A stretch of 64,000 bases of DNA from Burkholderiales bacterium. Its GTDB lineage: Bacteria; Pseudomonadota; Gammaproteobacteria; Burkholderiales; Ga0077523. Every line of letters starts with the position of its first letter. The first letter of the stretch is position 1. The DNA lies in assembly GCA_019745565.1 (NCBI GenBank), contig JAIESW010000003.1, forward strand, positions 186,001-250,000, read 5' to 3'. Both the position numbers and the translations under genes were made by a program. Of this stretch, positions 34,287-44,310 are shown one piece after another. A model generated the notes under the pieces. The model searched no databases and was not told where the DNA came from. It saw only the letters and a list, made by a program, of their open reading frames with translations.

Positions 34287-35366
34287 ATGACACGGTTACA
34301 CCTCGCAGCTGCCTGCCTGGTAATCCTGCTCAACTCCCTGGTCACGGCACATGCGGTAACCGACGACTACCAGGACGCGCGCAGGCTCTTCACGCAGGGG
34401 AACTACGGTCCCGCACTCGACCGCGTCGACGCCATCCTGGCGAAGCAGCCGAAGGATGCCCGCGCCCGCTTCCTGAAGGGCATCATCCTGACCGAACAGG
34501 GCAAGCCGGACGAGGCCATCGGCGTCTTCACGGCCCTCACCCAGGACTTCCCCGAGCTGCCCGAGCCCTACAACAACCTGGCGGTGCTCTATGCCGCCAA
34601 GGGCCAGGACGACAAGGCGCGCAAGGCGCTGGAAATGGCCATCCGGACCCATCCGAGCTACGCGACCGCCCACGAGAACCTGGGCGACCTGTACGCCAAG
34701 ATGGCGCGCGAGGCCTACGACAAGGCGCTGCAGCTCGATTCCACCAACACTTCGGCCAAGACCAAGCTCGCGCTGGTGAAGGAGCTGTTCTCCACCAAAG
34801 CCGGCGGACAGGCTCTGGTGAAGGGTGGCGTCGCCGAACCGACGCCGACCGGCCCGAAGCTTGCCGCCGGCGAGTCCGCGCCGGCCGCTCCCGCGGCTGC
34901 CCCGGCGGCAGCACCCGCACCGCCCGCCAAGCCGGCCGTGCCGGCTGCCACCTCCCCGACCCCGGCCCCGCCGGCGGTCAAGCCCGCCGAGAAGCCGGCT
35001 CCCCGGGTCGCCAAGGACAACGATCCTCAAGAAGAGGTGTTGAAGGCCGTTGAAGGCTGGACCAAGGCGTGGTCGAGCGGCGACGCGAAGGCCTACCTGG
35101 ACCACTACGGACCGAACTTCAAGGTGCCGGGCGGCCAGACCCGTGCGGCGTGGGAGCAATCCCGGCGCGACCGGGTCGTGAGGGGCAAGCGCATCAACGT
35201 GCAGGCCCTGAGCCCCAAGGTCACGTTTGCCAGCCCCGACGAAGCCATCGTAACCTTCCGGCAGGTGTATCAGTCGGAATCATTGAAGGTCAGCAGTATG
35301 AAGAAACTGACGCTCGTCCGGACCGGCGGACGCTGGATGATCCAGCAGGAAGACATCGCCCGATGA
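34287..35366 (+). CDS. periplasmic TPR protein with C-terminal NTF2-like domain
   Basis: 359 residues. A signal peptide (LAAACLVILLNSLVTAHA, residues about 6-23) sends it to the periplasm. TPR repeats occupy about 25-150 (RFLKGIILTEQGKPDEAIGV, NNLAVLYAAKGQDDKA). A low-complexity Ala/Pro linker covers about 200-240, and a C-terminal domain (about 250-359) ends LVRTGGRWMIQQEDIA. That last domain is similar to the C terminus of the next gene, an L,D-transpeptidase, with which it overlaps by four bases (ATGA). Exact function unknown; a partner or scaffold of the transpeptidase is inferred. Confidence 0.85.
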   Translation: MTRLHLAAACLVILLNSLVTAHAVTDDYQDARRLFTQGNYGPALDRVDAILAKQPKDARARFLKGIILTEQGKPDEAIGVFTALTQDFPELPEPYNNLAVLYAAKGQDDKARKALEMAIRTHPSYATAHENLGDLYAKMAREAYDKALQLDSTNTSAKTKLALVKELFSTKAGGQALVKGGVAEPTPTGPKLAAGESAPAAPAAAPAAAPAPPAKPAVPAATSPTPAPPAVKPAEKPAPRVAKDNDPQEEVLKAVEGWTKAWSSGDAKAYLDHYGPNFKVPGGQTRAAWEQSRRDRVVRGKRINVQALSPKVTFASPDEAIVTFRQVYQSESLKVSSMKKLTLVRTGGRWMIQQEDIAR

Positions 35367-36598
35367 CGCGTCGCAGCCATCAGTGGTCGCGCGGGCTCGC
35401 CATTGTCTCCGCGTTTGCAGCGGCAGGAGCGCTCACCGCGGACACGTTGGCCATGGGCTCCAAGCCGATGCGCGCCAACCAACAGGTGGAACGCCGGCTG
35501 GATGGTGCTGAAGCCGCGGTGGTCGCGGTCCTGAAGGACATCGCAAGCGATCGCATCGGTTCGGCTCAGACCGAACTCGATCGCCTGCTCGCGGCGAAAC
35601 CCGACTTCCGCCTCGCGCAGCTGATCAAGGGCGACCTGCTGATGGCCCGCGCTCGACCCATCGAAACCCTGGGCAGCGCGCCGGACGGACCGGCGGACCG
35701 CCTGCAGGACCTGCGCGACGAGGCCAAGGCGCGCCTGCTGCGCATGCATACCGAAACGCCGCGCGACCGGTTGCCGCGCTATCTGCTCAAGATGGCACCG
35801 GAGCAGAAATTCGCGATCGTGGTCGACACCGCGCGCTCGTCCCTCTACGTGTTCGCAAACCGCAACGGCACGCCGCAGTACGTCGCCGACTACTACATCA
35901 CCATCGGCAAGAACGGCATCGAGAAGGTGCGCGAAGGCGACAAGAAGACGCCGCTCGGCGTGTACCAGGTGACCGGCAGCCTGCCCTTGAGCCGCGTGGG
36001 CGACTTCTACGGTGCCGGCGCCTACCCGATCAGCTACCCCAACGAGTGGGACCGTCGCCAGGGTCGCGACGGCCACGGCATCTGGTTGCACGGCACGCCG
36101 CGCGACACCTACAGCCGCCCGCCGCGCGCGTCCGACGGCTGCGTCGTGCTGACCAACGAAGATCTCCAGGCGATCGCGCGCGATCTGCAGATCGGCGTGA
36201 CGCCGGTGATCATCTCCTCGGGAGTGGACTGGGTCGCGGAACAGGATCTCAACTCGGTGCGGGCAAGCCTCGAGTCGTCGGTCGAGCAATGGCGCAAGGA
36301 TTGGGAAAGCCTGCAGACCGAGAACTACCTCGCGCACTATGCGCCCACCTTCTCCACGGGCACGTCGAGCCTCGCCGAATGGGCGGCGCAGAAGCGCGCG
36401 GTCAATTCGGGCAAGACCTGGGTCAAGGTCAAGCTGGACGGTGTCAGCATGTTCCTGTACCCCGGCCGCGAGCCGCTCGCCGTGGTGAACTTCACCCAGG
36501 ACTACGCGAGCAGCAACTTGTCGAACGTCATGAAGAAGCGACAATACTGGCTTCGCGACGGCACGCGCTGGAAGATCGTTTACGAAGGCGCGGCCTGA
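35363..36598 (+). CDS. L,D-transpeptidase (YkuD family) with C-terminal NTF2-like domain
   Basis: 411 residues. YkuD-domain enzymes form 3-3 peptidoglycan crosslinks or attach proteins to the wall. A signal peptide lies at about 1-31. The catalytic domain (about 147-285) has H243 in GIWLHGTP and the nucleophile C260 in [11 protein letters not shown] (S-D-G-C rather than S-H/R-G-C, as in the YafK-like branch). The C-terminal domain (about 300-411) shares W..W, YL.HY.P.F, F.Q.Y.S and RW.I with the preceding TPR protein. Its ATG overlaps that gene's TGA. ppiA follows. Confidence 0.9.
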   Translation: MTRRSHQWSRGLAIVSAFAAAGALTADTLAMGSKPMRANQQVERRLDGAEAAVVAVLKDIASDRIGSAQTELDRLLAAKPDFRLAQLIKGDLLMARARPIETLGSAPDGPADRLQDLRDEAKARLLRMHTETPRDRLPRYLLKMAPEQKFAIVVDTARSSLYVFANRNGTPQYVADYYITIGKNGIEKVREGDKKTPLGVYQVTGSLPLSRVGDFYGAGAYPISYPNEWDRRQGRDGHGIWLHGTPRDTYSRPPRASDGCVVLTNEDLQAIARDLQIGVTPVIISSGVDWVAEQDLNSVRASLESSVEQWRKDWESLQTENYLAHYAPTFSTGTSSLAEWAAQKRAVNSGKTWVKVKLDGVSMFLYPGREPLAVVNFTQDYASSNLSNVMKKRQYWLRDGTRWKIVYEGAA

Positions 36599-36639
36599 AG
36601 CTGGTTGTATTCGGTTTCCACTCCGGGAGGACGATCTCA

Positions 36640-37218
36640 ATGGGTTTCATCCGCTACGCTGCGGCGATGTTCGTCGCGGCCACCTTCGCTTTTTCCGCTC
36701 AAGCCGCCGATCCCAAGGTGGAATTGAAGACCACGGCGGGCACCATCGTCCTCGAGCTGTATCCGGACAAGGCCCCCAAGACCGTGGAGAACTTCCTGCG
36801 CTACGTGAACGACGGTTTCTACAAGGGCACCATCTTCCACCGCGTGATCCCCAACTTCATGATCCAGGGCGGCGGGTTCACGCGCGACTACAGGCAGAAG
36901 CCCACCCGCGATCCCGTGCCCAACGAGGCCAACAACGGGCTGCACAACGGCGTGGGGACCATCGCGATGGCGCGCACGCAGGATCCGCATTCGGCCACGG
37001 CCCAGTTCTTCATCAACGTCGCCGACAACGATTTTCTCGACCACAAGGCGCCGAACCCGCGCGGCTTCGGCTATTGCGTGTTCGGCAAGGTGGTGGAGGG
37101 CATGGACGTCGCCAACAAGATCGTCGCCATGCCGACCGGCCCGGGCGGCCCGTTCCCTACCGACGCCCCGCAGACCCAGATCGTCATCGAGGACGCCCGC
37201 GTTCTCCCCGCCAACTAG
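36640..37218 (+). CDS. ppiA: periplasmic peptidyl-prolyl cis-trans isomerase (cyclophilin)
   Basis: 192 residues. A signal peptide ([20 protein letters not shown], cut near residue 22) indicates periplasmic folding catalysis. The cyclophilin core is clear: [15 protein letters not shown] with the catalytic Arg, then [18 protein letters not shown] and [21 protein letters not shown] nine bases upstream supports ATG 36640. Adjacent to a second cyclophilin without a signal, an exported/cytoplasmic pair, likely from duplication. Confidence 0.94.
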   Translation: MGFIRYAAAMFVAATFAFSAQAADPKVELKTTAGTIVLELYPDKAPKTVENFLRYVNDGFYKGTIFHRVIPNFMIQGGGFTRDYRQKPTRDPVPNEANNGLHNGVGTIAMARTQDPHSATAQFFINVADNDFLDHKAPNPRGFGYCVFGKVVEGMDVANKIVAMPTGPGGPFPTDAPQTQIVIEDARVLPAN

Positions 37219-37227
37219 GAATCCCCC

Positions 37228-37722
37228 ATGGTCAAGCTCCACACGTCGCTCGGCACCATCACGCTCGAACTGGATGCCGCGAAGGCGCCGCTCACCGTCG
37301 AAAACTTCCTGCAGTACGTGAAGGACGGGCACTACACCAACACCGTGTTCCACCGCGTGATCGACGGCTTCATGGTCCAGGGCGGCGGCTTCGAACCCGG
37401 CATGAAGCAGAAGCCCACCCGCGACACGGTCAAGAACGAGGCCGAGAACGGCCTCAAGAACACCGCCTACACCGTCGCCATGGCGCGCACGCCGGACCCG
37501 CATTCCGCCTCGGCCCAGTTCTTCATCAACGTGGCCGACAACGACTTCCTCAATTTCCGCGCGCCCACGCCCCAGGAGTTCGGCTACTGCGTGTTCGGCA
37601 AGGTGGTGGAAGGACAGGACGTGGTCGACAAGATCCGCAAGGTGGCCACCGGCTCGCGCGGCTTCCATCGCGACGTCCCGGTCGAAGACGTGGTGATCAA
37701 GAGCGCCGAAGTGGTGGAATAG
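37228..37722 (+). CDS. ppiB: cytoplasmic peptidyl-prolyl cis-trans isomerase (cyclophilin)
   Basis: 164 residues, no signal peptide; a cytoplasmic proline isomerase. It begins [20 protein letters not shown] and has [33 protein letters not shown] and [15 protein letters not shown]. It is highly similar to the upstream ppiA product, with a 9-base gap. Its stop codon TAG is followed at once by three tandem copies of an 80-bp GC-rich repeat. Confidence 0.95.
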   Translation: MVKLHTSLGTITLELDAAKAPLTVENFLQYVKDGHYTNTVFHRVIDGFMVQGGGFEPGMKQKPTRDTVKNEAENGLKNTAYTVAMARTPDPHSASAQFFINVADNDFLNFRAPTPQEFGYCVFGKVVEGQDVVDKIRKVATGSRGFHRDVPVEDVVIKSAEVVE

Positions 37723-37961
37723 GATGAGGTCCCCCCCGATAGGCCTGCGGCCTCTCCCCCCAGGGGGCCCAGCCCTCTTGGGGCGGCCCGGCGAGGGCTG
37801 GAGATGACGTCCCCCCCGATAGGCCTGCGGCCTCTCCCCCCAGGGGGCCCAGCCCTCTTGGGGCGGCCCGGCGAGGGCTGGAGATGACGTCCCCCCCGAT
37901 AGGCCTGCGGCCTCTCCCCCCAGGGGGCCCAGCCCTCTTGGGGCGGCCCGGCGAGGGCTGA
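37723..37961 (+). repeat. three tandem copies of an 80-bp GC-rich repeat
   Basis: Units start at 37723, 37803 and 37883 and are nearly identical (GATGAGGT versus GATGACGT at the start is the visible difference; the last copy is cut by about one base). Each reads GATGANGTCCCCCCCGATAG, then GGCCTGCGGCC, CCCCCCAGGGGG and GGGGCGGCCCGGCGAGGGCTG. The array begins on the base after the ppiB stop and ends eight bases before the lpxH start. The same family is at 48718-48872 and 58524-58679. Confidence 0.95.
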
Positions 37962-37969
37962 GAGCGCGC

Positions 37970-38713
37970 GTGAGCGCAGGCAGTCCTCACGCGCTGTTCA
38001 TCAGCGACCTGCATCTCTCGGAGACGCGGCCGCACATCTCGCAACTGTTCCTGCGCTTCCTGGACGAAGTCGCGCCGGCCGCACAGACGCTGTTCATCCT
38101 CGGCGACCTGTTCGAGTTCTGGATCGGTGACGACACGCTGGACGAGCCGCTCAACGCCGAGGTGATCGCCGGCCTCAAGCGCCTGGCCAAGCGCGGCACG
38201 CGATCGCGCTTCATGCACGGCAATCGCGACTTCCTGGTGGGTCCCGCCTTCGCCGCGGCCGCCGACGTGGAACTGCTCCCCGATCCCACGCTCCTCGATC
38301 TGTACGGCACGCCGGCCCTGCTGATGCACGGCGACACACTGTGCACGGACGACAAGGCCTATCAGGCGTTCCGCGCCCACGTCCGCAATCCGGAAGTGCA
38401 GCGTCAGTTTCTCGCGCTGCCGGTCCCGGCACGGCGCCAGCAGGTCGGGCAGGTACGGGCCCAGGCCGATCAACAGAAGCAGGACAAACCGCCGGCGATC
38501 ATGGACGTCACGCCGGTCGCGGTGGACGACGCGGTGCGCGCCGCAGGCTACGCGCCGCGCCTGATCCACGGCCATACCCATCGGCCCGCGCGGCACGAAC
38601 ACGCGGTCGATGGTCACCGCTGCGAGCGTTGGGTGCTGGCCGACTGGTACGAGCGCGGCGAGTACCTGCGCGTGGACGCCGCCGGCGTAACGCGCGTCGC
38701 CTACGCGGGCTAG
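37970..38713 (+). CDS. lpxH: UDP-2,3-diacylglucosamine diphosphatase
   Basis: Hydrolyses UDP-2,3-diacylglucosamine to lipid X in lipid A synthesis; 247 residues. Calcineurin-like metal motifs: FISDLHL (D13, H15), LGDLFEFWIGDD, MHGNRDFL and IHGHTHRP. Start GTG 37970 has GAGAG five bases upstream, right at the edge of the repeat array. It converges with metZ with one base between the stop codons. Confidence 0.94.
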   Translation: MSAGSPHALFISDLHLSETRPHISQLFLRFLDEVAPAAQTLFILGDLFEFWIGDDTLDEPLNAEVIAGLKRLAKRGTRSRFMHGNRDFLVGPAFAAAADVELLPDPTLLDLYGTPALLMHGDTLCTDDKAYQAFRAHVRNPEVQRQFLALPVPARRQQVGQVRAQADQQKQDKPPAIMDVTPVAVDDAVRAAGYAPRLIHGHTHRPARHEHAVDGHRCERWVLADWYERGEYLRVDAAGVTRVAYAG

Positions 38714-38714
38714 G

Positions 38715-39899
38715 TCAGGATCCGCGCAACCCGCGGTCCAGATCGGCCTTCAGGTCGTCCGGCGATTCGAGCCCCACCGCCACGCGCAGCAGGCCTTCGC
38801 TGATGCCTGCCGCGGCGCGCAGCTCGGGCGAGATCCGCCCGTGCGTCGTGCTCGCCGGATGGGTGATGGTGCTCTTGGTGTCGCCGAGGTTCGCCGTGAT
38901 GGAGATCACGCGTGCCGCATCCACGACCCGCCACGCGTCGGCCCGGCTGCCCTTCACTTCGAAGCTCACGATGGCCCCGCCGCTCGATTGCTGGCGCATC
39001 GCCAGCGCATGTTGCGGATGGGAGGGAAGCCCCGGATAGAACACCCGCTGCACGCGCGGATGGGCTTCGAGCCAGCCTGCGAGTTCGAGTGCGGCACGCG
39101 ATTGCGCGTCTATGCGCAGCCGCAACGTCTCCAGCCCCTTGAAGATCACCCACGCATTGAACGGGCTCAACGTCGGCCCGGCGTTGCGCAGGAAGGCGGT
39201 GAGCGGCTCCTCGATCAGGGCGCGCTTCCCGAGGACGGCACCGCCGAGCACGCGCCCCTGGCCGTCGAGATACTTCGTGGCTGAATGGATCACCAGATCG
39301 GCACCGAACTCGATGGGCCGCTGCAGCGCCGGCGAACAGAAGCAGTTGTCGACCGCCAGCAGGGTACCGGTTTCGCGCGCGATCGCCGCAAGCCCGGCGA
39401 GGTCGGCAATCTCGGTCAGCGGGTTGGACGGCGTCTCCGCGAACAGCAGCTTCACGCCGGGCTTTGCCGCCGCAGCTCGCCATGCGTCGAGATCGGTGAG
39501 CGCCACGTACTCCGTGACGATGCCGAAGCGCGCGAGGAAGTTGTTGAAGAGCTGCGTGGTGGCCCCGAAGAGGCTGCGCGAAGCCACGATGCGCTCACCC
39601 GCCTTCATGAGGCCCATGGTGCACGCGAGAATGGCCGCCATGCCGGAGGCCGTGGCGATGCAGCGCTCGGCACCCTCCAGCGCGGCCAGCCGTTCCTCCA
39701 GCGCCGTCACCGTCGGATTGGTGTAGCGGGAATAGACGTACCCGGACTCGGTCCCGGCGAACCGCGCAGCCGCCTGGGCCGCGTTCTCGAACACGTAGCT
39801 CGAGGTCAGGAACAGCGGCTCCGCATGTTCCTGGAATGCCGTGCGATGGATGCCCGAGCGCACCGCCAGCGTATCGAACTCGAAATCCTGTTCCACCAT
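38715..39899 (-). CDS. metZ: O-succinylhomoserine sulfhydrylase
   Basis: PLP enzyme making homocysteine directly from O-succinylhomoserine and sulfide (methionine synthesis). It has 394 residues. The PLP lysine is in HSATKYLDGQGR; YVYSRYTNPTV and ATASGMAAILA are Cys/Met-metabolism family motifs. ATG 39899 (MVEQDFEFDTLAVRSG) is preceded by GAGGACGGAAG; the 22-residue upstream extension runs through the terminator and is rejected. Control is probably by the SAM-II riboswitch and terminator immediately upstream. It also might accept O-acetylhomoserine. Confidence 0.93.
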   Translation of the reverse strand: MVEQDFEFDTLAVRSGIHRTAFQEHAEPLFLTSSYVFENAAQAAARFAGTESGYVYSRYTNPTVTALEERLAALEGAERCIATASGMAAILACTMGLMKAGERIVASRSLFGATTQLFNNFLARFGIVTEYVALTDLDAWRAAAAKPGVKLLFAETPSNPLTEIADLAGLAAIARETGTLLAVDNCFCSPALQRPIEFGADLVIHSATKYLDGQGRVLGGAVLGKRALIEEPLTAFLRNAGPTLSPFNAWVIFKGLETLRLRIDAQSRAALELAGWLEAHPRVQRVFYPGLPSHPQHALAMRQQSSGGAIVSFEVKGSRADAWRVVDAARVISITANLGDTKSTITHPASTTHGRISPELRAAAGISEGLLRVAVGLESPDDLKADLDRGLRGS

Positions 39900-39918
39900 C
39901 GCTTCCGTCCTCAAGCCG

Positions 39919-39957
39919 AAAAAAAACCCGCTCGGCTCGAAGCGCGAACGGGTTTTT
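39919..39957 (-). terminator. intrinsic terminator in the metZ leader
   Basis: AAAAACCCG (39922-39930) pairs with CGGGTTTTT (39949-39957), with a further GCT-TCG-AGC stem inside. On the minus strand it is followed by an unbroken T tract (39926-39919). It lies 20 bases before the metZ ATG, between the SAM-II aptamer and the Shine-Dalgarno, so it can act as the riboswitch expression platform. It is near-symmetric and would also stop transcripts entering from purF. Confidence 0.88.
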
Positions 39958-39961
39958 CTCC

Positions 39962-40020
39962 GCAACGCTTTAGCCGAATTTGTAGCGCGCCCGCAAGCTG
40001 AAGCTCAAATCGGCGCGTGA
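39962..40020 (-). promoter_or_regulatory. SAM-II riboswitch upstream of metZ
   Basis: The minus strand reads CGCGCCGATTTGAGC at its 5' end (from 40017), then TTGCGGGCGCGCTACAAATT, then GGCTAAAGC (ending 39967). This aligns closely with the crystallised SAM-II aptamer: P1 CGCGC/GCGCG, the L1 GAUUU-A segment, the AxAAAU segment and the conserved GCUAAA. In the pseudoknot the reference CC:GG pair is replaced by GC:GC, a compensatory change. SAM-II controls methionine genes, including metZ. The promoter is just upstream and a terminator just downstream. Confidence 0.9.
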
Positions 40021-40027
40021 GGCGCGG

Positions 40028-40052
40028 ATACTGATCGCCCCGGGGGCGACTG

Positions 40053-40056
<4 letters not shown>
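40028..40056 (-). promoter_or_regulatory. sigma-70 promoter of metZ
   Basis: A perfect -35 TTGACA (40051-40056) and a -10 CAGTAT (40028-40033) with 17-base spacing on the minus strand. Transcription would begin near 40020, just before the SAM-II aptamer. The -35 overlaps the purF stop codon TGA (40053-40055). Confidence 0.72.
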
Positions 40057-41579
<1,523 letters not shown>

Positions 41580-41707
41580 ATCAGACTCCTTCGTGCGCCG
41601 AGGGCGCCGCTACCACTGTGCAATTGTATGACCGGTGCCGCTGCCCGATGGAAGTATCGGGACACCTGTGCCGCCTGACTGCAGGTCGGGCGCGGTTGCG
41701 CAAGTCG

Positions 41708-42199
41708 CTAGTCATACTCGATCCTGGTCTTAACGGCTTCCGGCAGCCAGGCCTTGACCGAAATCGCGAGGGCTTCGAAGGGCGCGGAGAACCACGCGTT
41801 GCGCCATCCGGGTTCCTTCGGCAGGACGGTGAGCCCGGCCACGAGCACCCCCACCAGCACGATCAACACGCCACGGAGAAAACCGAATATGGCGCCGACG
41901 GTGCGATCCGCAAGCGTCAGGCCCTCGGCGCGGATCAGTTGCAGCGCAAAGTAGGTCGCGACCCACAGCAGCAGCAGACCACCGAACAGTACGCACATGA
42001 AGCCTGCGGCCAACCGCAGTCCCGCGGGCTGCAGCGCCTGAGGAAGCCAGTTCGCGACAGTGGGTGCGAACTGCCGGGCGAGCACGAACGCGAGCACCCA
42101 GGCAGCGATCGCCATCACTTCCTTCACGAAGCCGCGCATCACGCCGATCAGCATGGACACGCCCAGGACGATCAGCACGGCCACATCGAACCACGTCAC
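41708..42199 (-). CDS. cvpA: CvpA family membrane protein
   Basis: 163 residues with about four hydrophobic helices (near 6-24, 30-48, 66-88 and 100-125). The opening MTWFDVAVLIVLGVSMLIGV followed by RGFVKEVM is the CvpA signature. E. coli CvpA is linked to colicin V production and envelope stress, but its biochemical role is not settled. Start is GTG 42199. Between dedD and purF, the same order as in E. coli. Confidence 0.92.
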   Translation of the reverse strand: MTWFDVAVLIVLGVSMLIGVMRGFVKEVMAIAAWVLAFVLARQFAPTVANWLPQALQPAGLRLAAGFMCVLFGGLLLLWVATYFALQLIRAEGLTLADRTVGAIFGFLRGVLIVLVGVLVAGLTVLPKEPGWRNAWFSAPFEALAISVKAWLPEAVKTRIEYD

Positions 42200-42236
42200 G
42201 CCTGCGTCACCTGGAGCCGACCGGTCCGGGTCATGG

Positions 42237-42983
42237 TCATTCGCCCTGCTTCACGATCTTGAGGTCGCCCTTGGCGAGACCGGATTGCAGCAGCTTCTGC
42301 CGCGCCTTGTCGGCCGCATCCTCGCTCGGGAAAGGCCCTGCGCGTACCCGGGTCTTCGCACCACCGCCGGCCGGCACCGGTTCCATGTAGGCGGGGAAGC
42401 GCGCCGCCCGCAGCTTCTCGTAGAGTTGTTTCGCGTTGGCAGGGGTGGCGAACGCACCGAGCTGCACGACATAGCCCTGCGCTTCCATGGGCGCCACCGA
42501 CGCGGGCTTCGCGACTTCGTGCTTCGTGTCCTTCGGCTGCGGCTTCGGTGTTTCGGCCTTCTTCGGTGGTTCGACCTTCTTGGTGGGCTCGGGCTTCTTC
42601 GCGGGTTCCGCTTTCTTCGGCGGCTCCGGCAGCCTGGAGGCTTCGGCCTTCTTCTCGGGCTCCGGCAGCGGCGCAGGCTTGATCGATTCGGCCGACACCA
42701 CCGGCGGTTCCACCTTGGGCTCGGGCGGCAGTTCGACCGTCCTGGGCTCCGCCGGGGTCAGCGGCGGCGTCTCCGGCGCCGGCTGACCGCCGGGAAACTT
42801 GTTCTCCGCGGAATCGAGCGCGGGCACCTGGATGTCGACGTTCTTAGACAGCGGCTTCGGATCGTTGTCGAGCGCCATCGGCAGGAACACCACCGTGAGC
42901 AGGACCAGGACGATGGCGCCGACCAGACGGCGGCGCGCGCGCTTCCTGAGTTGCAGTTCGTCGTCGGTTACGGGCTGGGGCAT
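42237..42983 (-). CDS. dedD: SPOR-domain cell division protein, DedD-like
   Basis: 248 residues. One transmembrane helix at about 20-37 follows a basic cytoplasmic N terminus (RKRARRRLVG). A long Pro/Lys/Glu-rich periplasmic linker (about 60-165, with repeated PPKKAE/PAKKPE units) ends in a SPOR domain (about 168-245: YVVQLGAFATPANAKQLYEKL and RVRAGPF). SPOR domains bind denuded septal glycan. Position folC-dedD-cvpA-purF matches the E. coli order, which supports the name. Confidence 0.9.
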   Translation of the reverse strand: MPQPVTDDELQLRKRARRRLVGAIVLVLLTVVFLPMALDNDPKPLSKNVDIQVPALDSAENKFPGGQPAPETPPLTPAEPRTVELPPEPKVEPPVVSAESIKPAPLPEPEKKAEASRLPEPPKKAEPAKKPEPTKKVEPPKKAETPKPQPKDTKHEVAKPASVAPMEAQGYVVQLGAFATPANAKQLYEKLRAARFPAYMEPVPAGGGAKTRVRAGPFPSEDAADKARQKLLQSGLAKGDLKIVKQGE

Positions 42984-42995
42984 CGCTGAGCGCCT

Positions 42996-44291
42996 TCAGC
43001 CTCCGAGTGTCTCGAGAGCCTGGGCGACGGTGAGGAACGATCCGAACACGACAATTCTATCATCGGGGCGCGCTGCAGCCCGCGCCGCCGCGAGCGCTGC
43101 CGCGACGGAATCGAACGATTGCACCGGGTCGAACACCTGCGCCGCATCGAGAGCCTGCAACAAGGCGGGCACCGCCGCACCGCGTGGACCGGGCAGCGGC
43201 GCGACATACCAGCGATCGACGTGGGTCTTCACGGTGCGCGCCACACCTTCGATGTCCTTGTCGCGCAGCATCGCGAACACCGCGTGCGTCGCGCCCACGT
43301 CCGTCATCGCGCCGAGTGCGCCGGCAAACCGCTCCGCCGCATGCGGGTTGTGCGCGACGTCGAGAATCGCGACCGGCCGGCCGGGCAGCACCTGGAACCG
43401 GCCTGCGAGTTCGACGGTGACGAGGCCTTCGCGGATCGCGTTCGCCGACACCGGCAGCCGCTCACGCAACGTGTCGAGCGCCGTGATGGCACCCGCCGCG
43501 TTGCCGAGCTGATAGCTCCCGCGCAGGGCAGGATGCGGCAGTCCGCTGCGCGTCCCGCCGGGCCCGACATAGCGCCACTGGAGACCGTCCGACTCCGCGC
43601 GGAAGTCGACGCCGCCCTGCAACCATTGCACGCCCACGGTCCGACCTGCGTCGCGCATGGACGCCGGCGGATCGGGCTCCGCGATCACCGCCGGCCGCCC
43701 GGCGCGGAAGATGCCGGCCTTCTCGAACCCGATCGACTCGCGTGTGGGGCCCAGCAGGTCCATGTGGTCGAGGCCGATGGAGGTGACGACGGCACAATCG
43801 GCGTCGAACACGTTGACCGCATCGAGCCGGCCGCCGAGCCCGACTTCCAGGATCGCGAGATCGAGCCCGGCGCGCGCGAACAGCCACGCGGCGCCGAGCG
43901 TTCCGAACTCGAAATAGGTGAGCGGCACGGTGCCGCGGGCCTGCTCCACCGCCCGGAATGCTTCGCACAGCGCGGCATCGGATGCCATCCTCCGATCGAT
44001 GCGCACACGCTCGTTGTAGCGCGTGAGGTGCGGGCTCATGTACAGGCCCACGCGATAACCCGCTGCGGCGGCGATCGACTCCAGCATGGCGCAGGTGGAG
44101 CCCTTGCCGTTGGTACCGCCGACCGTGATCACCGGGCACGTGAGGGACAGTCCGAGGCGATCGCGCACTTCCGCGACGCGATCGAGCCCCATGGCGATCG
44201 CCTGCGGGTGCTGGCGCTCGATGTAGGCGAGCCAGTCCGTGAGTGCCGCGCCCGGGCCCGGTGCAGCGCCGGACGGCGGTTCGATCTTCAT
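42996..44291 (-). CDS. folC: bifunctional folylpolyglutamate synthase / dihydrofolate synthase
   Basis: Adds glutamate to dihydropteroate and to folates. It has 431 residues. Mur-ligase-type ATP loop GGTNGKGST is at 58-66; HLTRYNERVRI and TSIGLDHMDLLG are family motifs, and DVAHNPHAAERF is the C-terminal domain motif. ATG 44291 gives MKIEPPSGAAPG, then DWLAYIERQHP as expected. It lies 19 bases after accD and 12 before dedD. Confidence 0.95.
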   Translation of the reverse strand: MKIEPPSGAAPGPGAALTDWLAYIERQHPQAIAMGLDRVAEVRDRLGLSLTCPVITVGGTNGKGSTCAMLESIAAAAGYRVGLYMSPHLTRYNERVRIDRRMASDAALCEAFRAVEQARGTVPLTYFEFGTLGAAWLFARAGLDLAILEVGLGGRLDAVNVFDADCAVVTSIGLDHMDLLGPTRESIGFEKAGIFRAGRPAVIAEPDPPASMRDAGRTVGVQWLQGGVDFRAESDGLQWRYVGPGGTRSGLPHPALRGSYQLGNAAGAITALDTLRERLPVSANAIREGLVTVELAGRFQVLPGRPVAILDVAHNPHAAERFAGALGAMTDVGATHAVFAMLRDKDIEGVARTVKTHVDRWYVAPLPGPRGAAVPALLQALDAAQVFDPVQSFDSVAAALAAARAAARPDDRIVVFGSFLTVAQALETLGG

Positions 44292-44310
44292 GGCGGAGAA
44301 CCGGCGCGCG

